From: SHLJ01 sp041618535
GTDB lineage: Bacteria; Bacteroidota; Bacteroidia; Flavobacteriales; Flavobacteriaceae
DNA: 14,916 nucleotides
Assembly (NCBI GenBank): GCA_041618535.1
Contig: JBFKFP010000059.1
Coordinates: forward strand, 1 to 14,916
Reading direction: 5' to 3'
Shown: positions 7,289 to 14,916 of the stretch, piece by piece
Layout: every line of letters begins with the position of its first letter
How positions within the stretch are numbered: position 1 is the stretch's first letter
Position numbers and translations under genes: made by a program
The notes under the pieces: model-generated
The model's database searches: none
Told to the model about the DNA's origin: nothing
What the model saw: the letters and a program-made list of their open reading frames with translations, nothing else

Positions 7289-7846
7289 TTATTTGGTTAA
7301 ATCCTCTTTGAGTTTGAGTACATAGGCCGTAACCTGCCATCTTTCTTCTTCATTCAACTGGCTGGCGTAAGACCCCATCGCATTACGACCATAATAGATG
7401 ACGTGGTAAATACTCCCCTCTGTAATGGCGCGCGCTGCATCAGCATAGCTTGGCACACCTAATATCTTTTCATTCTTAACAAGGGTTCCCTGGCCCTTTC
7501 CCTGATTCCCGTGACAGATTCCGCAGTAAATGTCATACAACTCCTTTCCCCGGTCCATATCAACCTGCATGGAATCAAGAGGGTTTTTCAATTCTGCCTT
7601 GGCCAATTCATAACCTTCATTGTTGTCGGCGTACTCATATAGGCTGAATCCCCTGGGAATAGTTCCATCAACCGGAATCAAGGCTGATTGCTCGTCGGCG
7701 AATATTTCGTATTCCCCATAAGTCTCGTAGCTCGGAGATTGATACATCTGCGGGAAGAACTGGTAATTTGGCTGGGAATCTTTCTTGCATGAGAAAGTAG
7801 TACCAATTAAAACCGCTATAACTGTAATATTTATAAAGCCTCTCAT
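7289..7846 (-). CDS. actE: ACIII mono-heme cytochrome c lipoprotein ActE
   Basis: A 185-residue lipoprotein: hydrophobic residues 5-19 lead into a lipobox ending at Cys20 (TTFSC). One heme c motif, CGICH, lies at 108-112, followed by GNQGKGQG. A likely Met ligand is Met157 (NAMGSYASQL), and the fold ends in the usual C-terminal helix (EERWQVTAYVLKL). In ACIII, ActE is the membrane-anchored mono-heme cytochrome that works beside ActA on the periplasmic side. The gene begins one base after the actD stop codon, so translational coupling is likely, and is followed after 23 bases by actF. Confidence 0.95.
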   Translation of the reverse strand: MRGFINITVIAVLIGTTFSCKKDSQPNYQFFPQMYQSPSYETYGEYEIFADEQSALIPVDGTIPRGFSLYEYADNNEGYELAKAELKNPLDSMQVDMDRGKELYDIYCGICHGNQGKGQGTLVKNEKILGVPSYADAARAITEGSIYHVIYYGRNAMGSYASQLNEEERWQVTAYVLKLKEDLTK

Positions 7847-7847
7847 A

Positions 7848-8381
7848 TTAATGTGCCTCTTTTTCTACTATTTTTATTTCCACCGCTCCCGTATCAGCAA
7901 GCAATGTCTGAACCTCATTTTCATTGCCGTGAGTTGAAACTTCCATCAGGAAGTGATCGTCTGTGGTTCTCAGATCTGGATTTTCAGCTTTCTTAAACGG
8001 CCACATCTTACTTCTCAGGTAAAACGTGATAACCATGAGGTGAGCAGCCATGAAAACGGTGAGCTCAAACATGATAGGGACAAAGGCCGGCATATTTTCC
8101 ACATAGCTGAAACTTGGTTTACCACCGATATTCTGCGGCCAGTCATCGATCATGATATAATTCATCATCAGGATGGCGACGGTTAACCCCAAACAACCAT
8201 ACATAAACGAAGTGATTGCTATGCGGGTTGGTGCCAGTCCCATGGCTTTATCTAGCCCATGAACCGGGAAGGGGGTATAAACCTCTTCTATGTGATGCTT
8301 ATGCTCACGCACTTTTTTGACGGCGGACATTAATATGTCATCATCATTGTAAAAAGCTTGTACGACTTTAACGGTATCCAT
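7848..8381 (-). CDS. actD: ACIII subunit ActD (DUF3341 membrane protein)
   Basis: About 177 residues in the DUF3341 family, a small ACIII subunit with a cytoplasmic N-terminal part (VKVVQAFYNDDDILMSAVKKV...) and two membrane helices (about MYGCLGLTVAILMMNYIMI and FVPIMFELTVFMAAHLMVITFYL). The signature VYTPFPVHGLDKAMGL between them and the N-terminus is typical of the family. I chose the ATG at 8381 (MDTVKVVQ), eight bases after the actC stop, over an in-frame start at 8423 that would overlap actC. ActD has no cofactor and is probably structural. The C-terminal tail (about 30 residues) is charged. Confidence 0.94.
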   Translation of the reverse strand: MDTVKVVQAFYNDDDILMSAVKKVREHKHHIEEVYTPFPVHGLDKAMGLAPTRIAITSFMYGCLGLTVAILMMNYIMIDDWPQNIGGKPSFSYVENMPAFVPIMFELTVFMAAHLMVITFYLRSKMWPFKKAENPDLRTTDDHFLMEVSTHGNENEVQTLLADTGAVEIKIVEKEAH

Positions 8382-8389
8382 GCTGTTTC

Positions 8390-10141
8390 TTACTTTATAA
8401 GGTTTTTGGCCTGTCCCGCCCAATCATCGCGCTCTGCACGTCCGGGGAAGGATCCTGTAATAGAATCAAGCAGTTCGTATTCCTGCTTGGTCATCTTACT
8501 TACCTGCTCATAGGTGAAAATGCCAATTCCATTTAACACCTCTTCCATTTTAGGACCTATGCCCTTTATCTTTTTAAGGTCATCAGCTTTCTGAGTATCA
8601 GGATCAAAAGTTCCCAATTTACTCATCAAACTCTCGGTTTGTTTCTGTATGTCTTCCTTGGATGCCTCGTCTTTGGGTTCTTTCACCACTTCCATTTTTA
8701 CGGCAGCGGCTGCCGAATCTGAAGTTCTGGGGTCTGCACCTGCTCCAACGAGGCTCTCGCCAGATTCCCTGATTCTTTTATAACGCTCTCCTGATGATTT
8801 CAGAATGGTTTTGACCTCCGCCTGTGCAATTACCGGGAAGGTTCTTGCATACAACAGGAACAAAAGGAAAAAGAATCCAACAGTACCTATAAAAATCCCG
8901 ATATCGACAAAAGTCGGAGAGAACATCGTCCATGAGGATGGAAGGTAATCCCTGTGAAGTGAGGTTACGATAATAACGAATCGCTCAAACCACATTCCAA
9001 TATTTACGACTATAGAAATAAAGAAGGAGAACATGATACTCGTTCTCAATCTTTTGAACCACATGAACTGAGGTGAGAACACATTACAGGTCATCATGGC
9101 CCAATACGCCCAGGCATATGGCCCGGTTGCCCTGTTCAGGAAGGCATACTGCTCATATTCCACCCCTGAATACCATGCGATGAACAGCTCAGTGATATAG
9201 GCACAACCCACGATTGAACCGGTGATCATGATGACGATATTCATCAATTCTATGTGTTGAACGGTGATATAGTCTTCAAGGCTGCATACCTTTCTCATGA
9301 TGATAAGAAGAGTCTGTACCATGGCAAAACCTGAGAAGATTGCACCTGCAACAAAGTATGGCGGGAATATAGTTGTGTGCCATCCCGGAATCACCGAAGT
9401 CGCGAAGTCAAAAGATACGATTGTATGGACCGATAGTACAAGTGGTGTAGCCAGTCCGGCCAATACCAGTGAAACTTCTTCAAATCGCTGCCAGTCTTTT
9501 GCACGTCCTGTCCAGCCAAAGCTCAACAAGGAATATATTTTCTTCTGAAACGGCCTGACCGCCCTGTCTCTAATCATTGCGAAATCAGGAAGAAGTCCAG
9601 TCCACCAGAACATAAGAGATACAGAGAGATAGGTCGAGATTGCGAAAACGTCCCAAAGCAGCGGTGAGTTAAAGTTAACCCATAGCGATCCGAATTGGTT
9701 CGGGATTGGTAAAACCCAGTATCCTAACCAGGGCCTACCCATGTGGATGATCGGGAATAATCCCGCCTGGATAACAGAGAAGATGGTCATAGCTTCTGCA
9801 GACCTGTTTACCGCCATTCTCCATTTTTGCCTGAAAAGTAAAAGAACCGCGGAAATCAGCGTTCCAGCGTGACCAATACCAACCCACCAAACGAAGTTGG
9901 TGATATCCCAGGCCCATCCTACTGTTTTATTTAATCCCCAGGTTCCGATCCCGGTAGAAATGGTGTAAATGATACACCCTATTCCCCAAAGGAAAGCGAT
10001 TAATGAGATGGAAAATACGATCCACCAGGCACGGTTAGCTTGTCCTTCAACCGGTCTCGCAACATCTACTGAAACATCGTGATACGATTTTTCACCGATT
10101 ACCAGAGGTCTTCTTATAGGTGCTTCGTAATGAGACGCCAT
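8390..10141 (-). CDS. actC: ACIII quinol-oxidising membrane subunit ActC (NrfD/PsrC-like) with a C-terminal helix-hairpin-helix domain
   Basis: A 583-residue protein. Residues 1 to about 445 form the NrfD-like membrane core with about ten helices. Conserved-looking segments include WWVGIGHAGTLISAVL (84-100), HMGRPWLGYWVLPIPN (133-148), NSPLLWDVFAIST (158-170) and VSFDFATSVIPGWHTTIFPPYF (242-263). In ACIII this subunit holds the menaquinol site near ActB and a proposed proton path. A charged linker of about 70 residues follows, then a helix-hairpin-helix-like domain at about 519-582 (LKKIKGIGPKMEEVLNGIGI, then PGRAERDDWAGQAKNL). That tail is not part of the core NrfD fold. Its frame is continuous and it ends eight bases before the actD start, so it is a real fusion and not a readthrough artefact. 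Confidence 0.95.
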   Translation of the reverse strand: MASHYEAPIRRPLVIGEKSYHDVSVDVARPVEGQANRAWWIVFSISLIAFLWGIGCIIYTISTGIGTWGLNKTVGWAWDITNFVWWVGIGHAGTLISAVLLLFRQKWRMAVNRSAEAMTIFSVIQAGLFPIIHMGRPWLGYWVLPIPNQFGSLWVNFNSPLLWDVFAISTYLSVSLMFWWTGLLPDFAMIRDRAVRPFQKKIYSLLSFGWTGRAKDWQRFEEVSLVLAGLATPLVLSVHTIVSFDFATSVIPGWHTTIFPPYFVAGAIFSGFAMVQTLLIIMRKVCSLEDYITVQHIELMNIVIMITGSIVGCAYITELFIAWYSGVEYEQYAFLNRATGPYAWAYWAMMTCNVFSPQFMWFKRLRTSIMFSFFISIVVNIGMWFERFVIIVTSLHRDYLPSSWTMFSPTFVDIGIFIGTVGFFFLLFLLYARTFPVIAQAEVKTILKSSGERYKRIRESGESLVGAGADPRTSDSAAAAVKMEVVKEPKDEASKEDIQKQTESLMSKLGTFDPDTQKADDLKKIKGIGPKMEEVLNGIGIFTYEQVSKMTKQEYELLDSITGSFPGRAERDDWAGQAKNLIK

Positions 10142-10168
10142 AATTTTTTATTCGTGTTTCTTATTAAT

Positions 10169-13100
10169 TTAAATTTCGTCGGTATTCCTTATTAAAGCCT
10201 GGTATACCACGTTAGGCTTGGTTCCGACACTCTCAAGCAATCGGTATGATCTGTCGGTATCAGTCAGTTTGGTAATATCATCTTTATCATTATTGATGTC
10301 ACCGAAAACGATGGCTTCTGATGCACAAGCCGAAGAACATGCTGTTTTGAATTCGTTCGGATTTACCTCTCGACCATCGCGTTTGGCATCAAGGATGGTT
10401 TTCTGCGTCATCTGGATACATAGTGAACATTTCTCCATTACCCCTCTTGATCTCACAGTAACATCCGGATTGATCACCATTCGCCCTAAATCGTCGTTCA
10501 TGAAGTAATCGAATTCATCATTGCCGTTATACAGGAACCAGTTGAATCGTCTTACCTTATAAGGACAGTTGTTCGCGCAGTATCTCGTACCAACACATCG
10601 GTTGTAAGCCATGTGATTCTGTCCCTGGCGTCCGTGTGATGTTGCCGCAACAGGACAAACCGTTTCGCAAGGGGCATGGTTACAATGCTGACACATGATT
10701 GGTTGGAATGCGACCTGCGGATTTGCAGCCGGACTTTCCATTTCACCAAATTCCTGCATCGAACTTTTTACTCCTTTAATATTATCTTTTTTCTCATTAT
10801 CCTCCTCAAATGTATCCTCTGAAGAATAGTAGCGGTCTATACGCAACCAATGCATATCACGGCTTCTTCTGATCTCTTCCTTGCCAACCACCGGTACATT
10901 GTTCTCGGCATGACAGGCAATTACACACGCACCACATCCCGTACAGGCATTCAAATCTATTGAGAGGTTGAAATGATGTCCTATGGAACGGTCAAATGCA
11001 TCCCAAAGGTCAGCCTTCGGTGAAGTCACCGGGGTTTCCTTGTGTTCGTAAGACACGACAGGAATAGGGTTCCATTCCTCCTTGTCCTTGGTATTCAGGG
11101 TTTCGAGGTCAGTCTCACGGATAACATCTCCACGTCCCATAAGGGTATTATGAAGCTGGACACAAGCGAATTCATGTTTTCCCTCAGCAACTTCTATCGT
11201 CACTGATTGGGTGTTGTTAAAGTTGAAATAAAGCGGATATGCATTAACACCTGTCTGCATTTCCGATTTCAGGCCTTCAGTTCTGCCATATCCGAAAGAT
11301 AGACCAACCGTCCCTTTGGCCTGTCCGGGCTGGATGATCACCGGAGCCTTAACAGTTACCCCGTTTACAGTCACATTGGCATATTTACCGTTCAATCCGC
11401 CTGTTGCATCATGGCTGCTCTGAATAAAGAAATTACTTTTCTCGAGGTATAAATCAAATTCTTTGGCATCGGCTTCGGAAATCGTCAGGTAGTTATCCCA
11501 TGTTGTCCTTGTGAGCGGATCCGGAAATTCCTGCAACCAGGGATTATTCGCCCCCTGACCGTCTCCCATTCCAATCTTGGAATATAGAACCAGCTCCATA
11601 CCTTCAGAGGAGTATGAGGCCAGTCTGCTAGCTGCTTCAGAAACATTAACAACTGCCGGGTTCTCTTCAGGCTCCTCCATTGCGTTTTCTTCTCCCTGCA
11701 TTACATCTGGCGAGAATACACCATCGTGCAGTGCGTCATTAAAAGGAGTTCCATCAAGAATATTAGCTTCCCAGTTTGCTTTTATATAATCATTATATGT
11801 ACCGCTGTAATTTAAAAGGGAAAGCAGGACATCCTGGAATTGCTTTGTATCAAATAGAGGTCGAATGGTAGGCTGAACCAATCCAAAATGACCCTTCACA
11901 AACTCGATATCACCCCATGATTCCAGGTAATGCGGAGCGGCTGCTATATAATCAGCTTGCGTAGCGGTCTCATCTGCCTTCATACTAAAACAAACCGACA
12001 TTTCAACCTGGGAAAGAGCTTCGGCAAATTCGTTGCCGTTTTGAAGGGTATAAACCGGATTCACGCCGTAGCTGATCAAAGCTCCTATTTTACCTGATTT
12101 CATATCTGAAATCAATTGATTGACCTCAGCATCATTCCCCTGTCTTACCATTACAGGATTATCCGTATTCATCACTTCACTCCCGAGCATCTGGTTGATC
12201 TCAAGAGCGATTAATTGTGCATCCACATCGCTCAAACCTGTAACGACAACCGCTTTGCTGCCTGCGCGCCTCAGCGATGCAGCCGCTTTATCAACGGCTT
12301 CTTCGATGTTTTCGGGCAGGGATCCCGGAACAGCGGTTCCTGAAATCTTCCCATATAGTTTAGCCAGGGCCAATTTTTGCATACTTGGCTTAAGCGGTAT
12401 TCTCTTGTCCGCTTTTGCCCCGCTGATGGTCATATTGGCTTCAAATTGAATATGATGTGACATTTTTCCATCGACAGGTATTCTGCTTTTGGCGTATCCG
12501 GCATCATAACCTCCTCCCTGCCAATCACCAAGGATATCAGCACTGAAACATACTATGGACATCGCTTTGGAGAAATCGTAATTTGCTAACCCGCGGGTCC
12601 CGAATTTAGCTTCGAAAGCATCCAAGGCAGCCGATTCAGAAATAGCATCATAAACCACATGCCTGGTGTTGGTATACTTCGCTTTGAATTCGTCGATCAG
12701 TTTATAAGTGGACGGACTGGCAAAGGTCTGGGTAAGGAGTACGATGGGTTTATCACCACCATTTAACTGATCCAGCTTGTTTTTAAGATCAGACTCCAGC
12801 TCGATCCAGGAGCTTTCCTCTCCATTCTTCATGGGTGATGTCACCCTGTAGCTGTCGTAAAGATCCAGCACCGAAGCCTGAATCCTTGCATTGGCGTGTC
12901 CATGGGTTTTAGCCAGGTTATTATTCTCTACCTTGATCGGTCTTCCTTCCCTCGTCTTTATCAGGATGCTTGCAAAATCATATCCATTTGAGATAGCTGT
13001 GGCGTAGTAATTCGCCACTCCGGGAATGATTTGCTCTGGTTGCACCACATAGGGGATTGACTTGATCACAGGTCCCTCGCATGCGGCCAAGGAGGCCGCG

Positions 13101-13294
13101 GCTGTACTAAAACCAACATATTTTAAGAAATCACGTCGTGTAGTTGAGGAAGATTCGAGTTTGTCTTTGTCGCCCAAAAACTCGTCAACAGGAATCTCTT
13201 CAACGAACTCCTTATGCCCTAAGGCCTGAACGGCCTCAGTATTGGCTGGATTGAGTTCCTCTACACTTTTCCAGTATTTCTTGTTTGATGACAT
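10169..13294 (-). CDS. actB: ACIII iron-sulfur subunit ActB (molybdopterin-oxidoreductase-like, Tat-exported)
   Basis: A 1041-residue protein combining a molybdopterin-oxidoreductase-like domain (about 75-740) with a four-cluster ferredoxin-like domain (about 760-1041). The N-terminus carries an extended Tat signal (TTRRDFLKYVG at 51-61) followed by LAAC, with Cys72 as a possible lipid attachment site. Cysteine motifs are CTGCGACVIAC from about 782, CQHCNHAPCETVC from about 867, CVGTRYCANNCPY from about 899, and CSLC (about 954) with CSSAC (about 983). Known ACIII ActB proteins carry three [4Fe-4S] and one [3Fe-4S] cluster and no molybdenum cofactor in the large domain. The subunit lies on the periplasmic face and connects the ActC quinol site to the hemes. 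It is preceded by actA (28 bases) and followed by actC (27 bases). Confidence 0.97.
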   Translation of the reverse strand: MSSNKKYWKSVEELNPANTEAVQALGHKEFVEEIPVDEFLGDKDKLESSSTTRRDFLKYVGFSTAAASLAACEGPVIKSIPYVVQPEQIIPGVANYYATAISNGYDFASILIKTREGRPIKVENNNLAKTHGHANARIQASVLDLYDSYRVTSPMKNGEESSWIELESDLKNKLDQLNGGDKPIVLLTQTFASPSTYKLIDEFKAKYTNTRHVVYDAISESAALDAFEAKFGTRGLANYDFSKAMSIVCFSADILGDWQGGGYDAGYAKSRIPVDGKMSHHIQFEANMTISGAKADKRIPLKPSMQKLALAKLYGKISGTAVPGSLPENIEEAVDKAAASLRRAGSKAVVVTGLSDVDAQLIALEINQMLGSEVMNTDNPVMVRQGNDAEVNQLISDMKSGKIGALISYGVNPVYTLQNGNEFAEALSQVEMSVCFSMKADETATQADYIAAAPHYLESWGDIEFVKGHFGLVQPTIRPLFDTKQFQDVLLSLLNYSGTYNDYIKANWEANILDGTPFNDALHDGVFSPDVMQGEENAMEEPEENPAVVNVSEAASRLASYSSEGMELVLYSKIGMGDGQGANNPWLQEFPDPLTRTTWDNYLTISEADAKEFDLYLEKSNFFIQSSHDATGGLNGKYANVTVNGVTVKAPVIIQPGQAKGTVGLSFGYGRTEGLKSEMQTGVNAYPLYFNFNNTQSVTIEVAEGKHEFACVQLHNTLMGRGDVIRETDLETLNTKDKEEWNPIPVVSYEHKETPVTSPKADLWDAFDRSIGHHFNLSIDLNACTGCGACVIACHAENNVPVVGKEEIRRSRDMHWLRIDRYYSSEDTFEEDNEKKDNIKGVKSSMQEFGEMESPAANPQVAFQPIMCQHCNHAPCETVCPVAATSHGRQGQNHMAYNRCVGTRYCANNCPYKVRRFNWFLYNGNDEFDYFMNDDLGRMVINPDVTVRSRGVMEKCSLCIQMTQKTILDAKRDGREVNPNEFKTACSSACASEAIVFGDINNDKDDITKLTDTDRSYRLLESVGTKPNVVYQALIRNTDEI

Positions 13295-13322
13295 ATCTTG
13301 ATTGCGTTTCTTCTTAATTCTT

Positions 13323-14657
13323 TTAATAATGGCATTTACCGCATTCCAACCCGCCCATCTCGGCGGCTGTCAGTTGCTCAACTCCATATTTTTTGGAAAG
13401 CTCTTCATGGATCTTGGCATAATAACCATTGTCCTGAACTTTTACATTTGTCTCCCGGTGGCAGTTTATACACCATCCCATGGTAAGTGGGGAATGCTGA
13501 TACATGATCTCCATCTCCTCAACCGGACCATGACATTCCTGGCATTCCAACCCTGCCACTGAAATGTGCTGGGAGTGATTGAAATACGCAAAATCAGGTA
13601 AGTTGTGGATTCTGACCCATTTTACTGGCTGAGATTCTCCTGTGTATTCCTGGTTTACATCATCCCATCCTGCTGCGGCATACAGTTTTTTAATTTCTCC
13701 GTCATAGAAATCCTTGCTATATTCCACCGTAGTCTCACCGTTGTACTCGTAAATTGACTTGTGGCAGTTCATGCAGATGTTCAGGGAGGGTATACCGGAA
13801 TGCTTGCTAACCCGAGCTGAAGAATGACAGTATTTACAATCGATCTTATTATCTCCGGAATGAATCTTGTGGGAGAAGTGGATAGGCTGAATTGGCTGAT
13901 AGCCCTGATCAATACCGATCTGCATCAGGTACCCATAAGCGTAATACCCACTTGACAACAAGAGGAAGATTGCGGTTACGAGCATCAGGAAATCATTTTG
14001 AACATAGGCTTTCCAGAGCGATCGCTTGGGAACCGTTTCCGAAATATCGATATTTTTGGCCTCTGCAAATCGGCGAAGGGTTTTGTTCACCATGTAGAGC
14101 CCAATGGCAAGAAGAACAAAAAGTACCGCGAGGGCACCCATTATCAATTCGTTGGAAATTCCGCCTGAAGCTGCTGTCGGCCCGGTTTGCGCAGCAACTG
14201 CCGTGGCCGCCGGAGCCGGCGGGTCCTGTGCTGTGTACGCCAGAATATTGGTAATGTCCTCATCAGTCAATTGAGGGAAAGCCGTCATAGCAGCATTATT
14301 ATACTCGGCATAGATCTTATTAGCGTAGGAATCACCAGACCTGATAAGCGCTGCGCTGTTCCTTATCCATTCATTCAGCCATTCTCTGTCTAATCCCTCT
14401 TCTTCAAGCAATCGCGTTTCAACATATCTCAATGCCGGGCCTGTCATTTTCCTGTCCAGTGCATGACAAGCTGCGCAATTCGTATTGAATAAGGCCTTCC
14501 CCGCAACCGGATCACCCTCCTGGGCATTTACAGTGCCGGAAAATAGACCGAATAAGATGAAAACTTTAATGAGCAGATTTGTGCTGAAAAATCGAAAAAA
14601 CGAAAAGTGGTTTTTATAGTTGGTAAGGACTGCCAAACTTTGGTACGATTTTTTCAT
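13323..14657 (-). CDS. actA: ACIII multiheme cytochrome c subunit ActA with an extra N-terminal mono-heme domain
   Basis: A 444-residue exported membrane cytochrome and first gene of the operon. A signal peptide with a long polar n-region (hydrophobic core about 28-42) precedes a mono-heme cytochrome c domain (46-145) with CAACH at 61-65. The likely Met ligand is Met124 (AAMTAFPQLTDEDI). An Ala/Pro-rich linker leads to two membrane helices (about 170-190 and 222-242) and then a five-heme domain with CKYCH 274-278, CMNCH 295-299, CQECH 372-376, CINCH 396-400 and CGKCH 439-443. The last motif sits at the extreme C-terminus. The pentaheme part corresponds to ActA of Rhodothermus-type ACIII; the mono-heme domain is an addition. 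It passes electrons from ActB toward ActE and the oxidase. There is no other in-frame Met before the hydrophobic core, so the start is firm. Confidence 0.95.
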   Translation of the reverse strand: MKKSYQSLAVLTNYKNHFSFFRFFSTNLLIKVFILFGLFSGTVNAQEGDPVAGKALFNTNCAACHALDRKMTGPALRYVETRLLEEEGLDREWLNEWIRNSAALIRSGDSYANKIYAEYNNAAMTAFPQLTDEDITNILAYTAQDPPAPAATAVAAQTGPTAASGGISNELIMGALAVLFVLLAIGLYMVNKTLRRFAEAKNIDISETVPKRSLWKAYVQNDFLMLVTAIFLLLSSGYYAYGYLMQIGIDQGYQPIQPIHFSHKIHSGDNKIDCKYCHSSARVSKHSGIPSLNICMNCHKSIYEYNGETTVEYSKDFYDGEIKKLYAAAGWDDVNQEYTGESQPVKWVRIHNLPDFAYFNHSQHISVAGLECQECHGPVEEMEIMYQHSPLTMGWCINCHRETNVKVQDNGYYAKIHEELSKKYGVEQLTAAEMGGLECGKCHY

Positions 14658-14691
14658 AAATGATATATAAATCGGTTTTAAAAATCTCCCG

Positions 14692-14699
14692 CAAAAGTA
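14692..14699 (-). promoter_or_regulatory. Possible -7 element (TACTTTTG) of the act-cox operon
   Basis: The minus strand reads TACTTTTG, an exact TAnnTTTG match, 34 bases before the actA start codon. That leaves room for a leader of about 25-30 bases. No TTG is found at the usual -33 spacing, so the call depends on the -7 box and its position upstream of the first gene of the operon. Confidence 0.45.
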
Positions 14700-14797
14700 A
14701 CATATAAGTTGAATTTTTGAAATGTTGGCTAAATGTAAACCACTAATTTATAATCATTCTAAATAATAATAATTCGGGGGTTTGAGTTAATATAATT

Positions 14798-14805
14798 TAC
14801 ATTTG
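14798..14805 (+). promoter_or_regulatory. Possible -7 element (TACATTTG) of the divergent plus-strand gene
   Basis: The plus strand reads TACATTTG, an exact TAnnTTTG match, 21 bases before the ATG at 14827. A TTTG lies at 14781-14784, but the spacer is only 13 bases, shorter than the usual 17-23 for Bacteroidota promoters. The rest of the 169-base divergent gap (14658-14826) is AT-rich and shows no other clear element. Confidence 0.45.
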
Positions 14806-14826
14806 TAATTCAGAAGCAATAACCTA

Positions 14827-14916
14827 ATGAACAAAACTTTAAACATACTGTTTTTATCCCTTTTTCTCAGCTTGCTGTTTTCATTAGAAGGGCGTGCCCA
14901 GGAAGGAACGGTTGAA
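14827..14916 (+). CDS. Start of an exported protein (runs off the right edge), possibly a SPOR-domain protein
   Basis: The frame opens at ATG 14827 and runs 30 codons to the window edge. It begins MNKTLNILFLSLFLSLLFS, a short basic start plus a hydrophobic core, followed by LEGRAQEGTVE. This is a good Sec signal peptide with a likely cleavage site before Gln25. It is the only gene here on the plus strand and is transcribed away from actA. From memory, a small periplasmic SPOR-domain (peptidoglycan-binding) protein often sits next to actA in flavobacteria, and the residues after the predicted cleavage site fit that loosely. The defining domain is outside the window, so the function is a guess; the signal peptide is what is seen. 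Confidence 0.6.
   Translation, partial: MNKTLNILFLSLFLSLLFSLEGRAQEGTVE

Larger units (their letters stand above)
3004..14657 (-). other. act-cox respiratory operon (ACIII plus aa3 oxidase subunits II and I)
   Basis: Eight same-strand genes, actA, actB, actC, actD, actE, actF, coxB and coxA, follow each other with gaps of 28, 27, 8, 1, 23, 30 and 29 bases using the chosen starts. A -7-like element precedes the first gene and a strong terminator follows the last. No internal terminator was found. The gene order is the one known for ACIII coupled to a heme-copper oxidase in Bacteroidota, where the two complexes can form a supercomplex (shown in Flavobacterium johnsoniae). Co-transcription is inferred from spacing, not measured. 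Confidence 0.88.

Noticed and set aside
7266..7340. Longer ActF start adding 25 residues
   Set aside because: It would overlap the actE coding end by 52 bases, and the added residues (MAGYGLCTQTQRG...) are the actE end read in another frame. The ATG at 7265 leaves a normal gap and starts just before the first helix.
8382..8423. Longer ActD start overlapping actC
   Set aside because: The added 14 residues are the actC end read in another frame. The ATG at 8381 begins at the recognisable family start and leaves an 8-base gap.
12120..12449. Plus-strand open frame of about 109 codons inside actB
   Set aside because: It lies wholly opposite a well-supported conserved gene, its Ser/Thr/Leu-rich protein resembles no family, and it has no promoter or leader of its own. 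The other antisense open frames inside ruvB, coxA, actB and actA were rejected for the same reasons.
1..14916. CRISPR array, tRNA/rRNA genes, transposons or prophage
   Set aside because: I saw no spaced direct repeats, cloverleaf-like sequences, transposase motifs or terminal inverted repeats on reading both strands. A dedicated search could still find a small RNA.

Overview
The window looks like a chromosomal segment from a marine-type member of the Flavobacteriaceae (Bacteroidota), with moderate GC. Three things support this: the gene content and order of an alternative complex III (ACIII) plus cytochrome c oxidase cluster, protein sequences that read like flavobacterial homologues (RuvB is especially close), and A-rich leaders with matches to the Bacteroidota -7 element TAnnTTTG in place of Shine-Dalgarno sites. 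No RNA genes, transposons, CRISPR arrays or phage genes were seen. There is no gene-free stretch longer than about 170 bases.

All complete genes lie on the minus strand. Read in the direction of transcription from the right, the main unit is actA-actB-actC-actD-actE-actF-coxB-coxA (14657 down to 3004). It has gaps of only 1 to 30 bases and ends in a strong intrinsic terminator at 2951-2979. It encodes a complete six-subunit quinol:cytochrome c oxidoreductase (ACIII) and subunits II and I of an aa3-type heme-copper oxidase. Downstream on the same strand are ruvB (Holliday-junction helicase), a lipoprotein di-heme cytochrome c peroxidase-like gene, and the 5' part of queG (epoxyqueuosine reductase), which runs off the left edge. 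At the right edge a divergent plus-strand gene begins; only its signal peptide is visible.

The respiratory genes form one electron path. Menaquinol is oxidised at the NrfD-like membrane subunits ActC/ActF and the iron-sulfur subunit ActB. Electrons then pass through the c-hemes of ActA and ActE to CuA in CoxB, and on to heme a, heme a3 and CuB in CoxA, where O2 is reduced. Subunits III and IV of the oxidase are not in the window.

This is a known system. The details most worth a second look are a helix-hairpin-helix domain fused to the C-terminus of ActC, an extra mono-heme domain fused to ActA while CoxB lacks the usual C-terminal cytochrome domain, a Glu-to-Lys change in the CuA/Mg motif of CoxB, a roughly 38-residue insertion next to that motif, and His-rich segments in ActF and CoxA.
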